A DNA stretch of 64,000 nucleotides, taken from contig NZ_DASYHB010000019.1 in the NCBI RefSeq assembly GCF_035999185.1, forward strand, positions 1-64,000. Reading direction: 5' to 3'. This stretch comes from Ensifer sp035999185. GTDB taxonomy: Bacteria; Pseudomonadota; Alphaproteobacteria; Rhizobiales; Rhizobiaceae. Positions 1 to 8,229 of the stretch are shown in pieces. Position 1 is the first letter of the stretch. Every line of letters starts with the position of its first letter. Under the pieces are notes generated by a model that saw only the letters and a program-made list of their open reading frames with translations, was not told the DNA's origin and ran no database searches. The translations under genes were made by a program, and so were the position numbers.

Positions 1-36
1 TTTGATCCCGAGAGATCAAAGGGCACGACTGGAGGT

Positions 37-2082
37 TCATGCGGTCACGATGTTGAACCAGAACTCGAAGTTGTCGAGCAGGCCGACAAACTCCGAGAGC
101 TTCTTCGGATCGCCCGTCAGCTTCGCCTTTCCTTCCACCACCTGCTTCTCCATGGTCGAGATCCCGAGCATGACGTCGTTGAGATCGGCGCGCGTGGTGA
201 CGATCGAGACGTCGGCGTTCGGGTCGCTCTTGTCCTTGGAATAGTGGATCGCCGAGTTCTCGACGCCGACGGCGTATTTCTCCTTGGTGTCCGTCAGCTC
301 CATGTTGATGGCAATCGTCTTGCCGGCGGCCCGGTCTCCGTTCAGCCTGACGCCGAGGAAGTCGAAGAACATCTCGAGCGGCATGGCCTTGATCGTGTCG
401 GGGCTTGCCGTGTTCGGCGTCGGCAGTTGGGTGACGCCCTCGCGCAGTTCACGCGCGCCCGTCAGGTAAAAGTTGCGCCAGGGACCGGATTCCGACTGGT
501 AGCCGAGCTGCTCGTAGGTATCGGCAAGCAACTGCTTGGCCGCGATGTTGTTGGCGTCGGCAAACACCACGTGGTTCACCACCTCGGCCACCCAGCGATA
601 GTCGCCCTTGTCGAAGGAGACCTTGGCTTGCCTCAGCACATTGTCGGCGCCGCCCATGAAGTCGACGTAACGTCGGCCTGCTTCCGTCGGGGGAAGCTGG
701 TGCAGGTTGGACGGAACGCCGTCGAAGAAGCCGAGACGCAGGTTATATTGCGCCACCGCGTCGTGGTAGACGGTGCCGTAATAGCTGCGGCAGGCCCAGG
801 TCGTCGCCAATGTGTCCGGCAGACGGATCACCTCGCCGATTTCCTTCGGCGTCATGCCGCTGTTGGCCATGCGCATGACTTGGTCGTGCAGATAGCGGAA
901 CAGGTCGCGCTGCTTCTTGATGTGGTTGACGACGCGCTCATTGCCCCAGGTCGGCCAATGGTGCGAGGCAAACAGCACCTCCATCTCGCCGCCGAACATG
1001 TCGAGCGCCTGCTGCAGGTATTTCGACCACAAGAGACCGTCACGCACCTTGGCGCCGCGCAGCGTGTAGAGATTGTGCAGCGTGTGGCAGGCGTCTTCCG
1101 CGGCGCAGAAGGCCTTGTACTTCGGAATGTAGAACATGAACTCCGAAGGCGCTTCCGAGTTCGGCGCCATCAGCACATGCAGCTCCAGGCCGTCGACCAC
1201 GATCTTCTGCCCGGTCTCGGTCGCCCAGTCCGTCGGAAGGGCAAGCCCGATCTCGCCAGACGATGTCGATTTGCCCAAGCCCCCGTCGACCTGGCCTTGC
1301 GGGCCACGCGACAGAAGGTTGCCGTACATGTAGCTGGCGCGCCGGCTCATGGCGTTGCCGGCGATGATGTTTTCGCCGACTGCGGCCTCGGTGAAGTCGG
1401 CAGGCGCGATGATCTTCACCTTGCCGGCGTCGATATCGGCCTGGGTCACGAGGCCGCGCACGCCGCCATAGTGGTCGACGTGGCTATGGGTGTAGAGCAC
1501 GGCGACGATCGGCTTGTCGCCGAGCTTGGGGATCACCAGCTCCTTCCAGACGGCTGCCGCGGTCTCGGAGCTGACGAGCGGATCGATCACCAGATAGCCG
1601 GTATCGGTTCGAAGGATGCTCATGACCGACAGGTCGTAGCCGCGCGCCTGATAGACGCCGTCAGCCACCACCTCGAAGAGCCCGTGGATCATGTTGAGCT
1701 TGGCCATGCGCCACAGGCTGGGGTTGACCGTATCGGGCGCGTCGTCGGCTTCGGACGAGCCGAGGAACTGGTAGACGCTCAGGTCCCAGACCGGCACGCC
1801 GTCGGCGTTCTTGATGATCACGGGATCAGGCAATGCGGCAAGCAAGCCTTTGCGCGAATCCGCGAAGTCCTGGACATCGTCGAACGGCAGGCCGTTGCGA
1901 TACATCGCATTGTACTGAAGTGTCGCCTCTGTCGCCGCTTTTGCCTTGGCCCCGGTCTGCGGCACCGGCGGCGCATCCTGTGCACCCGCCTGCCCGGGTT
2001 TGCCGACGAAGGTGACGGCAAGACCCGCCGACGCCACGCCACGAAGAAAATCTGCCCTGCTGATACCGCTGCTGTCCGACAT
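37..2082 (-). CDS. Alkylsulfatase-like metallo-beta-lactamase (SdsA/YjcS family), exported
   Basis: This 681-residue protein has the layout of SDS-type alkylsulfatases: an N-terminal signal, a metallo-beta-lactamase domain with the zinc motif THSHVDHYGG (residues 198-207; HSHVDH at 199-204), a helical dimerisation part, and a C-terminal SCP2-like domain (about 560-680). The family hydrolyses sulfate esters of primary alkyl alcohols, usually in the periplasm. The signal, SRADFLRG followed by a hydrophobic stretch, resembles a Tat signal, but the second arginine is alanine. The start at 2082 is preferred over 2124 because a GGAGA site lies just upstream. The promoter region carries the shared GTAAC-N-GTTAC element at 2151-2170. 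It lies downstream of three DUF1254 genes on the same strand but has its own element. The family call is firm; the substrate is not known. Confidence 0.9.
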   Translation of the reverse strand: MSDSSGISRADFLRGVASAGLAVTFVGKPGQAGAQDAPPVPQTGAKAKAATEATLQYNAMYRNGLPFDDVQDFADSRKGLLAALPDPVIIKNADGVPVWDLSVYQFLGSSEADDAPDTVNPSLWRMAKLNMIHGLFEVVADGVYQARGYDLSVMSILRTDTGYLVIDPLVSSETAAAVWKELVIPKLGDKPIVAVLYTHSHVDHYGGVRGLVTQADIDAGKVKIIAPADFTEAAVGENIIAGNAMSRRASYMYGNLLSRGPQGQVDGGLGKSTSSGEIGLALPTDWATETGQKIVVDGLELHVLMAPNSEAPSEFMFYIPKYKAFCAAEDACHTLHNLYTLRGAKVRDGLLWSKYLQQALDMFGGEMEVLFASHHWPTWGNERVVNHIKKQRDLFRYLHDQVMRMANSGMTPKEIGEVIRLPDTLATTWACRSYYGTVYHDAVAQYNLRLGFFDGVPSNLHQLPPTEAGRRYVDFMGGADNVLRQAKVSFDKGDYRWVAEVVNHVVFADANNIAAKQLLADTYEQLGYQSESGPWRNFYLTGARELREGVTQLPTPNTASPDTIKAMPLEMFFDFLGVRLNGDRAAGKTIAINMELTDTKEKYAVGVENSAIHYSKDKSDPNADVSIVTTRADLNDVMLGISTMEKQVVEGKAKLTGDPKKLSEFVGLLDNFEFWFNIVTA

Positions 2083-2150
2083 ATGCTCAGTCTCCAACTT
2101 CTGGTTTTCAGGAAAACAGGGCAAACGGTAGGGTGGCCGGCGCTTCGAGG

Positions 2151-2170
2151 AAGTACGTAACGGTTACTTT
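2151..2170 (-). promoter_or_regulatory. Shared palindromic element, copy 1 (upstream of alkylsulfatase gene)
   Basis: The plus strand reads AAGTACGTAAC G GTTAC, a perfect 5-1-5 inverted repeat with a conserved AAGTAC flank. It lies 68 nt upstream of the start at 2082. Fifteen of 16 positions (AAGTACGTAAC-N-GTTA) are identical in three other copies in this window, all in the same orientation relative to their genes. It is probably an operator or activator site; the cognate protein is unknown. Confidence 0.75.
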
Positions 2171-2240
2171 CGGGGTGATCCCGGTTCACGTTGCTGTGAG
2201 AGGCAGCCCTTCGGCAAGAAGGGCCGCCCTGCCTGAGACC

Positions 2241-3782
2241 CTATGCCAGCGCAATCTTTGGCGGCTGCCAGGAGCCGTCGAGGATGCCGGATTTGCCCCA
2301 ATAGGCACGAATGTAGAGAGAGAACTTGCCGTCCGGTGCCGGCAACCAGTTGCTTTCCTTGTCGCCGCCAGGGTTCTTGGCGCCGGCATAAAGCGTCAGC
2401 GAGCCGTCCGCATTGCGCTTCAGGCTCTTGTTCTTGGTGCCGAGCGAGTAGCGCTTGAGGTCGTTCGGGTGGAAGAAGTGCTCTTCGGTATAGAGCGTCA
2501 GCGACCAGAAGCCTTCGACCGGAGGCTCCTCGCCGGCGGCAAAGGTGATCGAGTAGGTCTTCGCCCCCTCGAGCTGAGCGCCCGCTGCGTCGTTGTCCGT
2601 ATAGAAATACTGGGTCTCGTTCGGCTTGTTGTCGAACATGTTGGATTTCGACGTGCCGGTCCGGTTGAAGTAGTCGAGGCCCCATTTGGCGTTGTTGAGC
2701 GAGCGGTTCCAGCCGTTGCCGGCCGGCACGCCATTGTGCTCCCAGCGATGGAAGAGCTGGATGACGTCCTTTTCGGTCGCAACAGCCTCTTCGGTAATCC
2801 GCTTCTTGATCTCGGGGTCCTTGGCCGCCGCCGCCATCAACTGCCGGAACTGGGCATACATCGCCTCCTCGCCCGGCTGCGGCGATACGGTGTCGAGAAC
2901 CTCCTGAAACTGGTCGAAGAACTTTTCGGGGATCACCCATTTCGTCTCGGCCTTGCCCTCCGACTTCGGCCCGGGAATATCCGGTGCGGCGCTCCAGTCC
3001 ACCGTCTTCATCTTGCCGTCGAATTTGCTGAGCGGGTAAAAGACGATCTGGTCGATCTTCTCCTGGATCGCGCGCTTGTCCTCTTCCGTATCGTCCTGGA
3101 AGACGCGCGGAATGCCGTTGGCAAGCGATGTCGGCGAACGGAAGATGTCGGTGATCCCCTCTGGCGTGTCCCTGTTCCAGGTCGGTCCGACAAGCAGGTA
3201 GAAGCCGGGCTTGCTGCCATAGGGCTTGCCGAGATCGGCAAACTGATCGGTCCGCGCATCATAAAGCGCATAGACCCAGAAGCGGTCGCCGAAGTCCGGC
3301 ACCTGCGCCACGACCGGTTCCTTGTCGAGATCGAAGAAGCCCAAGCCATAGACCACGTCCTGGTTCGGGCAGGCGATGAACGTCTGGGCCGGATCGATAT
3401 AGTCGCTGAGCATGCCGACTTCGCTGAGCGGCGCTGCGGGCAGCACGCCATTCAGCTTGCCGGCATGCGGCGCCTTGGTGATCGCCGTGCGCCGGTTGAT
3501 CATGTTGACCATCGGCCAGCCCCAGAGATAGGCCTGCCGCGCCACGCTCACGGCATATCCCGGCTGCATCTTGGCGTCGTCAGACGGAAGCGCGAGTTCG
3601 GCGGCGGCCTTCGGCTTGGCGGGCGGCGCATCCTGCGCCAGCACAGGGCCGGCAGAGGCGAGCAGCGTTGCTGCGGGAACCGCCGCGCCCACGCCGACTG
3701 CAGCCAGCGAAGCGGCACTGATACCGCCCTTCATCACGTCGCGGCGGGAGAGTTCAATCGGGCTTTCGAATGTCTTCGTCAT
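2241..3782 (-). CDS. DUF1254/DUF1214 protein, Tat-exported (paralogue A)
   Basis: This 513-residue protein begins with a textbook Tat signal (SRRDVMKGG, then an Ala/Gly-rich hydrophobic segment ending near the AQDA motif). It continues with an N-terminal DUF1254 domain and a C-terminal DUF1214 domain (NRTGTSKSNMFDNKPNETQ region and the WSLTLYTEEHFF segment). The biochemical role of these domains is not established. A GAGGA site precedes the start. It is close in sequence to the protein at 5622-7250 along its whole length (shared RSPTSLAN, FQDDT, GFYLLVGP blocks), so the two are duplicates. It begins 73 nt after the gene at 3856-5439 and has no copy of the shared palindrome, so it is probably co-transcribed with that gene. 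Confidence 0.85.
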   Translation of the reverse strand: MTKTFESPIELSRRDVMKGGISAASLAAVGVGAAVPAATLLASAGPVLAQDAPPAKPKAAAELALPSDDAKMQPGYAVSVARQAYLWGWPMVNMINRRTAITKAPHAGKLNGVLPAAPLSEVGMLSDYIDPAQTFIACPNQDVVYGLGFFDLDKEPVVAQVPDFGDRFWVYALYDARTDQFADLGKPYGSKPGFYLLVGPTWNRDTPEGITDIFRSPTSLANGIPRVFQDDTEEDKRAIQEKIDQIVFYPLSKFDGKMKTVDWSAAPDIPGPKSEGKAETKWVIPEKFFDQFQEVLDTVSPQPGEEAMYAQFRQLMAAAAKDPEIKKRITEEAVATEKDVIQLFHRWEHNGVPAGNGWNRSLNNAKWGLDYFNRTGTSKSNMFDNKPNETQYFYTDNDAAGAQLEGAKTYSITFAAGEEPPVEGFWSLTLYTEEHFFHPNDLKRYSLGTKNKSLKRNADGSLTLYAGAKNPGGDKESNWLPAPDGKFSLYIRAYWGKSGILDGSWQPPKIALA

Positions 3783-3855
3783 CGTCGATCCTCATCTATC
3801 TGTCGCTTGATGTCGAAGGGGCGCCCGGATCGGCGCCCGCTCGCTTCGCTCGGCG

Positions 3856-5439
3856 TCACTTCACCTTGACCAGATCATCCGGCTTCCATGTCTGATCGTA
3901 GAATTCGGTTCCGGTGCCATAGAGGCGCAATGTCGCGATGAAATTGCGGTTGGGTGCCGTCTGGATCCAGTTGCTGTCGGCGGCCTCGGCCGGCTTGCTC
4001 GCCCCGAAATAGAGATCCACCGAGCCGTCGCCGTTTGCCTTGACGTTGTTGAAGGCGTTGATCGACGGCAGCAGTTGCGGCGTTTCCACCATCGTCCCGT
4101 CTGTGACGTTGTAGGCCGTCACCGCCCAGAACAGTTTGGCCGGCGGGTTCGCAGGCAAGTGCATCTTGTAGGCTTTCCCGCCATCCAGGAAATCGCCGTC
4201 GGCGTCGCGAACGGCGGTCGGATATTTCGAGCCGGAATCGAGCGTGTGCATGGCCATGGCCGGTGCCGAGGAATAGGCCACCTGGAAGAAGCCGGCACGC
4301 TGGTTCACATCGAGATAGCTCTCCTGGAACCATTCGGCCGTGGCGCCGGCCCAGACGTTTTCGTACTGCCGGTCGGTGTAGTAGAAATTGCGCTTGTCGG
4401 AGCGGCCGGTCTGGCGCAGCGCCATGATCATCCTCGGCGCCGTCTCGACCGCCTTCTTCAAAAGGTCCTTCTGTTTCGCGCTCGGCTCGAACGGCTGACC
4501 CTTGATGATGCCGATCGACGCAAGCACGCCGCGAAGCTCAGGCGTAATGGCAGACACCGGCTCGTAGTCGACGAATGCCTTCAGTTTCGTCCAGTAGCTG
4601 TTGTCGACCGGGTACATCATGTTGATGCGCTTGCCCGAGCCGTTCGGAAACTCCATCGGCTTGGCGTCCTTCTCGGTCGCCGAGAGCGGATAGATCCGGG
4701 TCCGTTCTGCATTGGCGACGGCAGGCTTCGGGTCCGGCCCGTTGTCGCCCTTGCCCATGACCGTGCGGAAGAACAGGAAGACGTTATAGGTCGAGGATGT
4801 GAAGGTGTAATAGCCCTTCGGCACCTCTCCGTCGTAACCCGGCGGCAATAGCAGATAGAGCCCGCCGCGTGCCTCGTCCGGCCCGATCGCGCCAACGTCG
4901 GTAATGGTGCGCTGGAAGAAGTCGGTGAACATGCCGATCACGTTCGGCGGCGCGGCGATGACGAGCGGCCCGGTCTCCTTCAGGTCCAGATAGTTCATCG
5001 AATAGATCACGTCGGCGTTGGGGGTCGGCACCCAGGCGCGTGCATCCATGCGGTCCTTCCAGATCGGCAGCACGTTGTAGCCCTTGCCGAAGGCCGCTTC
5101 CGAGCCGTCGCGCATGCCGATGACGTTGAGCGCCGGCAGCATGGTCATGTAGGCGTGCACGGCGCGCTGGTAGTAGAGTTCGTCGATGAGGCTCTCGGCT
5201 TCCGCCTTGTCCAGCCATTTGCCGTTGTTGATCTGCTCGACCAGCGGCGGGGCCGCACCCTCCTGGGCGAACGTCGGGGGTGCAAGGACGACGCCCGCAA
5301 GAGCCGTCGTGAGAAGCGCAAACGCCCTGACGGCGGGCAGCACCCGCGTGTGAACGACGCCAACCGACGCGGCGCCGCTGGGGCTCTTGGTCAGATCGCG
5401 AAGGGTCTCAACGACATGACGGCTTGAACTTGTTTCCAT
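3856..5439 (-). CDS. DUF1254/DUF1214 protein, Sec-exported (divergent paralogue)
   Basis: This 527-residue protein has the DUF1254 then DUF1214 arrangement but differs clearly from its two neighbours. It has a long N-terminal region with a Sec-type hydrophobic segment and an AxA-like cleavage site before EGAAPP, and no twin arginine. Recognisable blocks include WVPTPNADVIYSMNYLDL and a C-terminal FWAVTAYN segment. The start METSSS at 5439 is chosen because a GAGGGA site lies six bases upstream; an ATG two codons earlier touches that site. The longest frame, to 5580, would run into the regulatory element at 5598. It heads a probable two-gene unit with the gene at 2241-3782. Its function is unknown. 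Confidence 0.82.
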   Translation of the reverse strand: METSSSRHVVETLRDLTKSPSGAASVGVVHTRVLPAVRAFALLTTALAGVVLAPPTFAQEGAAPPLVEQINNGKWLDKAEAESLIDELYYQRAVHAYMTMLPALNVIGMRDGSEAAFGKGYNVLPIWKDRMDARAWVPTPNADVIYSMNYLDLKETGPLVIAAPPNVIGMFTDFFQRTITDVGAIGPDEARGGLYLLLPPGYDGEVPKGYYTFTSSTYNVFLFFRTVMGKGDNGPDPKPAVANAERTRIYPLSATEKDAKPMEFPNGSGKRINMMYPVDNSYWTKLKAFVDYEPVSAITPELRGVLASIGIIKGQPFEPSAKQKDLLKKAVETAPRMIMALRQTGRSDKRNFYYTDRQYENVWAGATAEWFQESYLDVNQRAGFFQVAYSSAPAMAMHTLDSGSKYPTAVRDADGDFLDGGKAYKMHLPANPPAKLFWAVTAYNVTDGTMVETPQLLPSINAFNNVKANGDGSVDLYFGASKPAEAADSNWIQTAPNRNFIATLRLYGTGTEFYDQTWKPDDLVKVK

Positions 5440-5597
5440 CGTCATTCCCTCAAATTGAGTTGGAGGCACTTCAGGGCACCGCGTCTTGGATCCCCAGGCT
5501 GCTGCGGAATTGCGCAACATCGTCTCGCCGGCGGGCGATTGCAGGGGACTGCCCGACCGCGTTTCGCCTACAGCAATCACAAGGATGACTGTCCGGT

Positions 5598-5617
5598 AAG
5601 TACGTAACAGTTACGCC
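5598..5617 (-). promoter_or_regulatory. Shared palindromic element, copy 2
   Basis: AAGTACGTAAC A GTTAC on the plus strand is a perfect GTAAC-N-GTTAC palindrome with the same flank as copy 1. It lies 158 nt upstream of the start at 5439, between the end of the 5622-7250 gene and the next gene, and so marks a separate promoter for the 5439-to-2241 pair. Confidence 0.75.
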
Positions 5618-5621
5618 CCGC

Positions 5622-7250
5622 CTATTGCGCCGCCGCCACCATGATCTTCGGCGGCTGCCAGGTACCGTCGAGAATGCCCTCCTTGCCCCAGTAGGCGCGG
5701 ATGTAGAGCGAGAAGATGCCGTGCGGCGCCGGCAGCCAGTTGCTGTCTTTCTCGCCACCCGGGCGCTCGGCGCCGACATAGATCGTCAGCGACCCGTCCG
5801 GATTGCGCTTCAGTATCTTCGTCTTGGTGCCGATCGAGTAGCGATTGTATTCGTTGGGGTTGAAAAGGTGCTTGTCGTTGTAAAGGGTCAGCGACCAGAA
5901 GCCGTTGACCGGCGGGTCCTCGCCCGGCGCAAAGGTCACCTCGTAGAGCTTGACGCCGGTCAGCTGGTCGCCCGCGCCGTCGAAGTCGGTGTAGAAATAT
6001 TGCGTCTCGGTGGGGCGGTTGTCGAACATGTTCGACTTGGCCGTGCCCGTGCGGTTGAAATAGTCGATCCCCCATTGCGCGTTGTTGACCGAGCGGTTCC
6101 AGCCGTTGCCGGCCGGAAGCCCGTTGCGCTGCCAGTCGAAGAAGGGTGCGATCACCTTGTCCTCGGTCTCGATCGCGGTATCGACGAGCATCTGCCTGAG
6201 CTCCTCGTCCCGTTGCGTCGCGTCGAGCAGCAGGCGAAACTGCGCATAGAGCGCCTCTTCCCCCGGCAGCGGATCGGCCGCCGCGATGGCGTCGGCAAAC
6301 TGGTCGAAGAATTTTTCCGGCACCACCCACTTCGTCTCGCCCTCGGTCGCGCCGTCATCGGCCGGCGGCGCCGGCAGATCGATCAGCATGGCCCAGTCGA
6401 TCGTCTTCATCTCGCCGGTGAAATCCTTGAGCGGATAGAAGACGACCTGGTTGATCAATGGCTGGATAGCCTTGTTGTCGTCGCCGGTATCATCCTGGAA
6501 TATGCGGGGGATGGCGTTGGCAAGCGACGTCGGCGAGCGGATGATCTCGTTGATCCCGGCGGGCTTCAGGCCGTCCCAGTCGGGGCCGACGAGCAGGTAG
6601 AAGCCCGGCTTGCTGCCATAGGGCTTGCCGAGCTCGCCGAACTGGTCGGTGCGCGCATCATAGAACGCATAAATCCAGAAGCGGTCTCCGAAATCGGGCA
6701 CCTGCGCCACCACGGGCTCATCGTCGAGCTCGAAGAAGCCGAGACCGTAGACGACATCCTGGTTGGGGCAGGTCACGAAGGTTTCCGAAGGCTCGATGAA
6801 ATCATGCAGCATGCCCACCTGGCCGCGGGGTGCTGCCGGCAGTATGCCGCCGAGCAGGCCCGGGCTCGGCGCCTGGGTGATCTTGGCCTTGCGGTTCAGC
6901 ATGTTGACGATCGGCCAGCCCCAGACATAGGCCATCTGCGCGATCGTGCGCGCATAGCCCGGATGCATGTGCACGCCGGTCACAGGCAGCGTCGGCGCGC
7001 CCGGCCCCAGCGCCTGCTGCGCGGCGGCGGAAGTTGCCGAGGCCGCAAGCGAGGCGGCCGTAACCGCCGCGGGAACGGCGGCGCCGGCGCCGATCGCGGC
7101 AAGCGATGCCGCGCCGAGGCTGCCCCTCATCATGTCGCGCCGTGACATTTCCAGGGGGCCGGTCCTTGCCGATGGTTTTGCGTCTTCGAGTGGGCGGGTC
7201 GTTGGTGCGGGCGCGCTTGCGTCCAAGGGATTGCCGAACTGCTTTGTCAT
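5622..7250 (-). CDS. DUF1254/DUF1214 protein, Tat-exported (paralogue B)
   Basis: This 542-residue duplicate of the 2241-3782 protein has a longer N-terminus before the Tat motif MSRRDMMRG (about residues 35-43) and a long Ala-rich hydrophobic stretch. DUF1254 and DUF1214 domains follow in order, with the same GFYLLVGP, RSPTSLAN and NRTGTAKSNMFDN blocks as paralogue A. ATG at 7250 is chosen over GTG at 7256 because GGGAG lies five bases upstream of the ATG. Its promoter region holds copy 3 of the shared palindrome. The role is unknown; export and co-regulation with an alkylsulfatase suggest action on an amphiphilic or aliphatic compound in the periplasm, which is inference only. Confidence 0.85.
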   Translation of the reverse strand: MTKQFGNPLDASAPAPTTRPLEDAKPSARTGPLEMSRRDMMRGSLGAASLAAIGAGAAVPAAVTAASLAASATSAAAQQALGPGAPTLPVTGVHMHPGYARTIAQMAYVWGWPIVNMLNRKAKITQAPSPGLLGGILPAAPRGQVGMLHDFIEPSETFVTCPNQDVVYGLGFFELDDEPVVAQVPDFGDRFWIYAFYDARTDQFGELGKPYGSKPGFYLLVGPDWDGLKPAGINEIIRSPTSLANAIPRIFQDDTGDDNKAIQPLINQVVFYPLKDFTGEMKTIDWAMLIDLPAPPADDGATEGETKWVVPEKFFDQFADAIAAADPLPGEEALYAQFRLLLDATQRDEELRQMLVDTAIETEDKVIAPFFDWQRNGLPAGNGWNRSVNNAQWGIDYFNRTGTAKSNMFDNRPTETQYFYTDFDGAGDQLTGVKLYEVTFAPGEDPPVNGFWSLTLYNDKHLFNPNEYNRYSIGTKTKILKRNPDGSLTIYVGAERPGGEKDSNWLPAPHGIFSLYIRAYWGKEGILDGTWQPPKIMVAAAQ

Positions 7251-7421
7251 GCTCACTCCCTAAAGCACGGCTGGGCGCGCCTTCGGGCGCGCGGTGTTTC
7301 CGTTGATCACCTCGTCGAACCCCTTGGGTTCTCGCCGCAACGGCAGACCGTCGCGGAACCTTGCTGATGTCTTTTCAAGCGCGTTCGCCCCGAATGGAAA
7401 CATGTGTCTCCCAGTCAGGTA

Positions 7422-7441
7422 AAGTACGTAACAGTTAAGAT
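7422..7441 (-). promoter_or_regulatory. Shared palindromic element, copy 3
   Basis: AAGTACGTAAC A GTTAA on the plus strand has one mismatch to the perfect palindrome at the outer right position. It lies 171 nt upstream of the DUF1254 gene start at 7250. The rest of 7257-7581 holds no convincing gene. Confidence 0.72.
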
Positions 7442-7514
7442 TGCTAATAAAGGGGTTGAGCGCGTACTGCCGACCCATCGCCAAAGGAGTGCCGCAAAAC
7501 ATCCGCGCGCGGCG

Positions 7515-7544
7515 GTTGCCGGCGGCGCGCGCGCCGCTGGCAAC
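7515..7544 (-). terminator. GC-rich hairpin after the molybdenum hydroxylase operon
   Basis: GTTGCCGGCGGCGC pairs with GCGCCGCTGGCAAC, 13 of 14 positions, with almost no loop. It lies 38 nt past the stop of the diheme cytochrome gene. There is no T-tract, so termination is an inference from position. Confidence 0.35.
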
Positions 7545-7581
7545 GCCAGCATATCGACACTCAGTCCAGACATGAGCGCAC

Positions 7582-8229
7582 TCAGTCCGGACATGCAGCG
7601 CCCGTCTCCACCCAGGCGGAAATCAGCGCCGCCAATTCCGGTTGCGAGCCGGGCGGTGCGCTGCGGCCCTCGCCCGGATGCCAGGCCCAGCCGACGAGAT
7701 GATCCTCGCCCATGTGCTTGATCAGGTCCGCGTGCGAGCGGTTGCCGTTGCGCTCCGTGTCCTTCACCTGTTCGCAGATTTCGGCAACACTCAAACCCTG
7801 CCAGGCCATGCTTTCAGGCGCCAGCTGCCAATGGGCGTTGCCGGGAATGGATTTCAGCCGGCTGCCGACGATCGGCCGGTTTTCAGGCCCGTGGCAGGTG
7901 CTGCAGGCAAGGCCGGCCGGCCCCATCGAGCTTTCGGCCGCGATCATCAGCGGCACATGCGGGTGCATCTCCTCCCCTTGCGTCGGGCTGCGCGTTGCCG
8001 GATGGCAGTTGATGCAGCGCGGATGGGTGAGCACCCGGCTCGCCTCGGCAAAGATCGCCTTGGAGCGCGCCGTCGAGTCGGCTATGGAGGCAAATTCCGC
8101 GGGCGGCTTCAGGGCGCCGCCCGAGGACGTTTCGGCAAAGCCGCGGATCGGCTCCAGGCCGGCGATGATGCCTGCCGCGGCCAGAAGTGCGGCAAGCGGG
8201 AGGGCAAGTGTTCGCTTGGTCACGGTCAC
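7582..8229 (-). CDS. Diheme c-type cytochrome subunit of the molybdenum hydroxylase
   Basis: This 215-residue protein starts with a hydrophobic export signal (residues about 8-24) and has two CxxCH haem sites, CINCH at 72-76 and CSTCH at 109-113. The GTG start overlaps the TGA stop of the preceding large-subunit gene by four bases (GTGA), indicating translational coupling. In isoquinoline-oxidoreductase-type operons such cytochromes take electrons from the iron-sulfur subunit and pass them to the respiratory chain. It is the last gene of the three-gene unit 10839-to-7582. Confidence 0.85.
   Translation of the reverse strand: MTVTKRTLALPLAALLAAAGIIAGLEPIRGFAETSSGGALKPPAEFASIADSTARSKAIFAEASRVLTHPRCINCHPATRSPTQGEEMHPHVPLMIAAESSMGPAGLACSTCHGPENRPIVGSRLKSIPGNAHWQLAPESMAWQGLSVAEICEQVKDTERNGNRSHADLIKHMGEDHLVGWAWHPGEGRSAPPGSQPELAALISAWVETGAACPD

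Noticed and set aside
244..2160. 638-residue plus-strand open frame opposite the alkylsulfatase gene
   Set aside because: It is the antisense shadow of a high-GC gene. The minus strand has the signal peptide and zinc motif.
7260..7502. 80-residue minus-strand frame upstream of a DUF1254 gene
   Set aside because: It covers the regulatory palindrome, has no ribosome site and no protein-like pattern.
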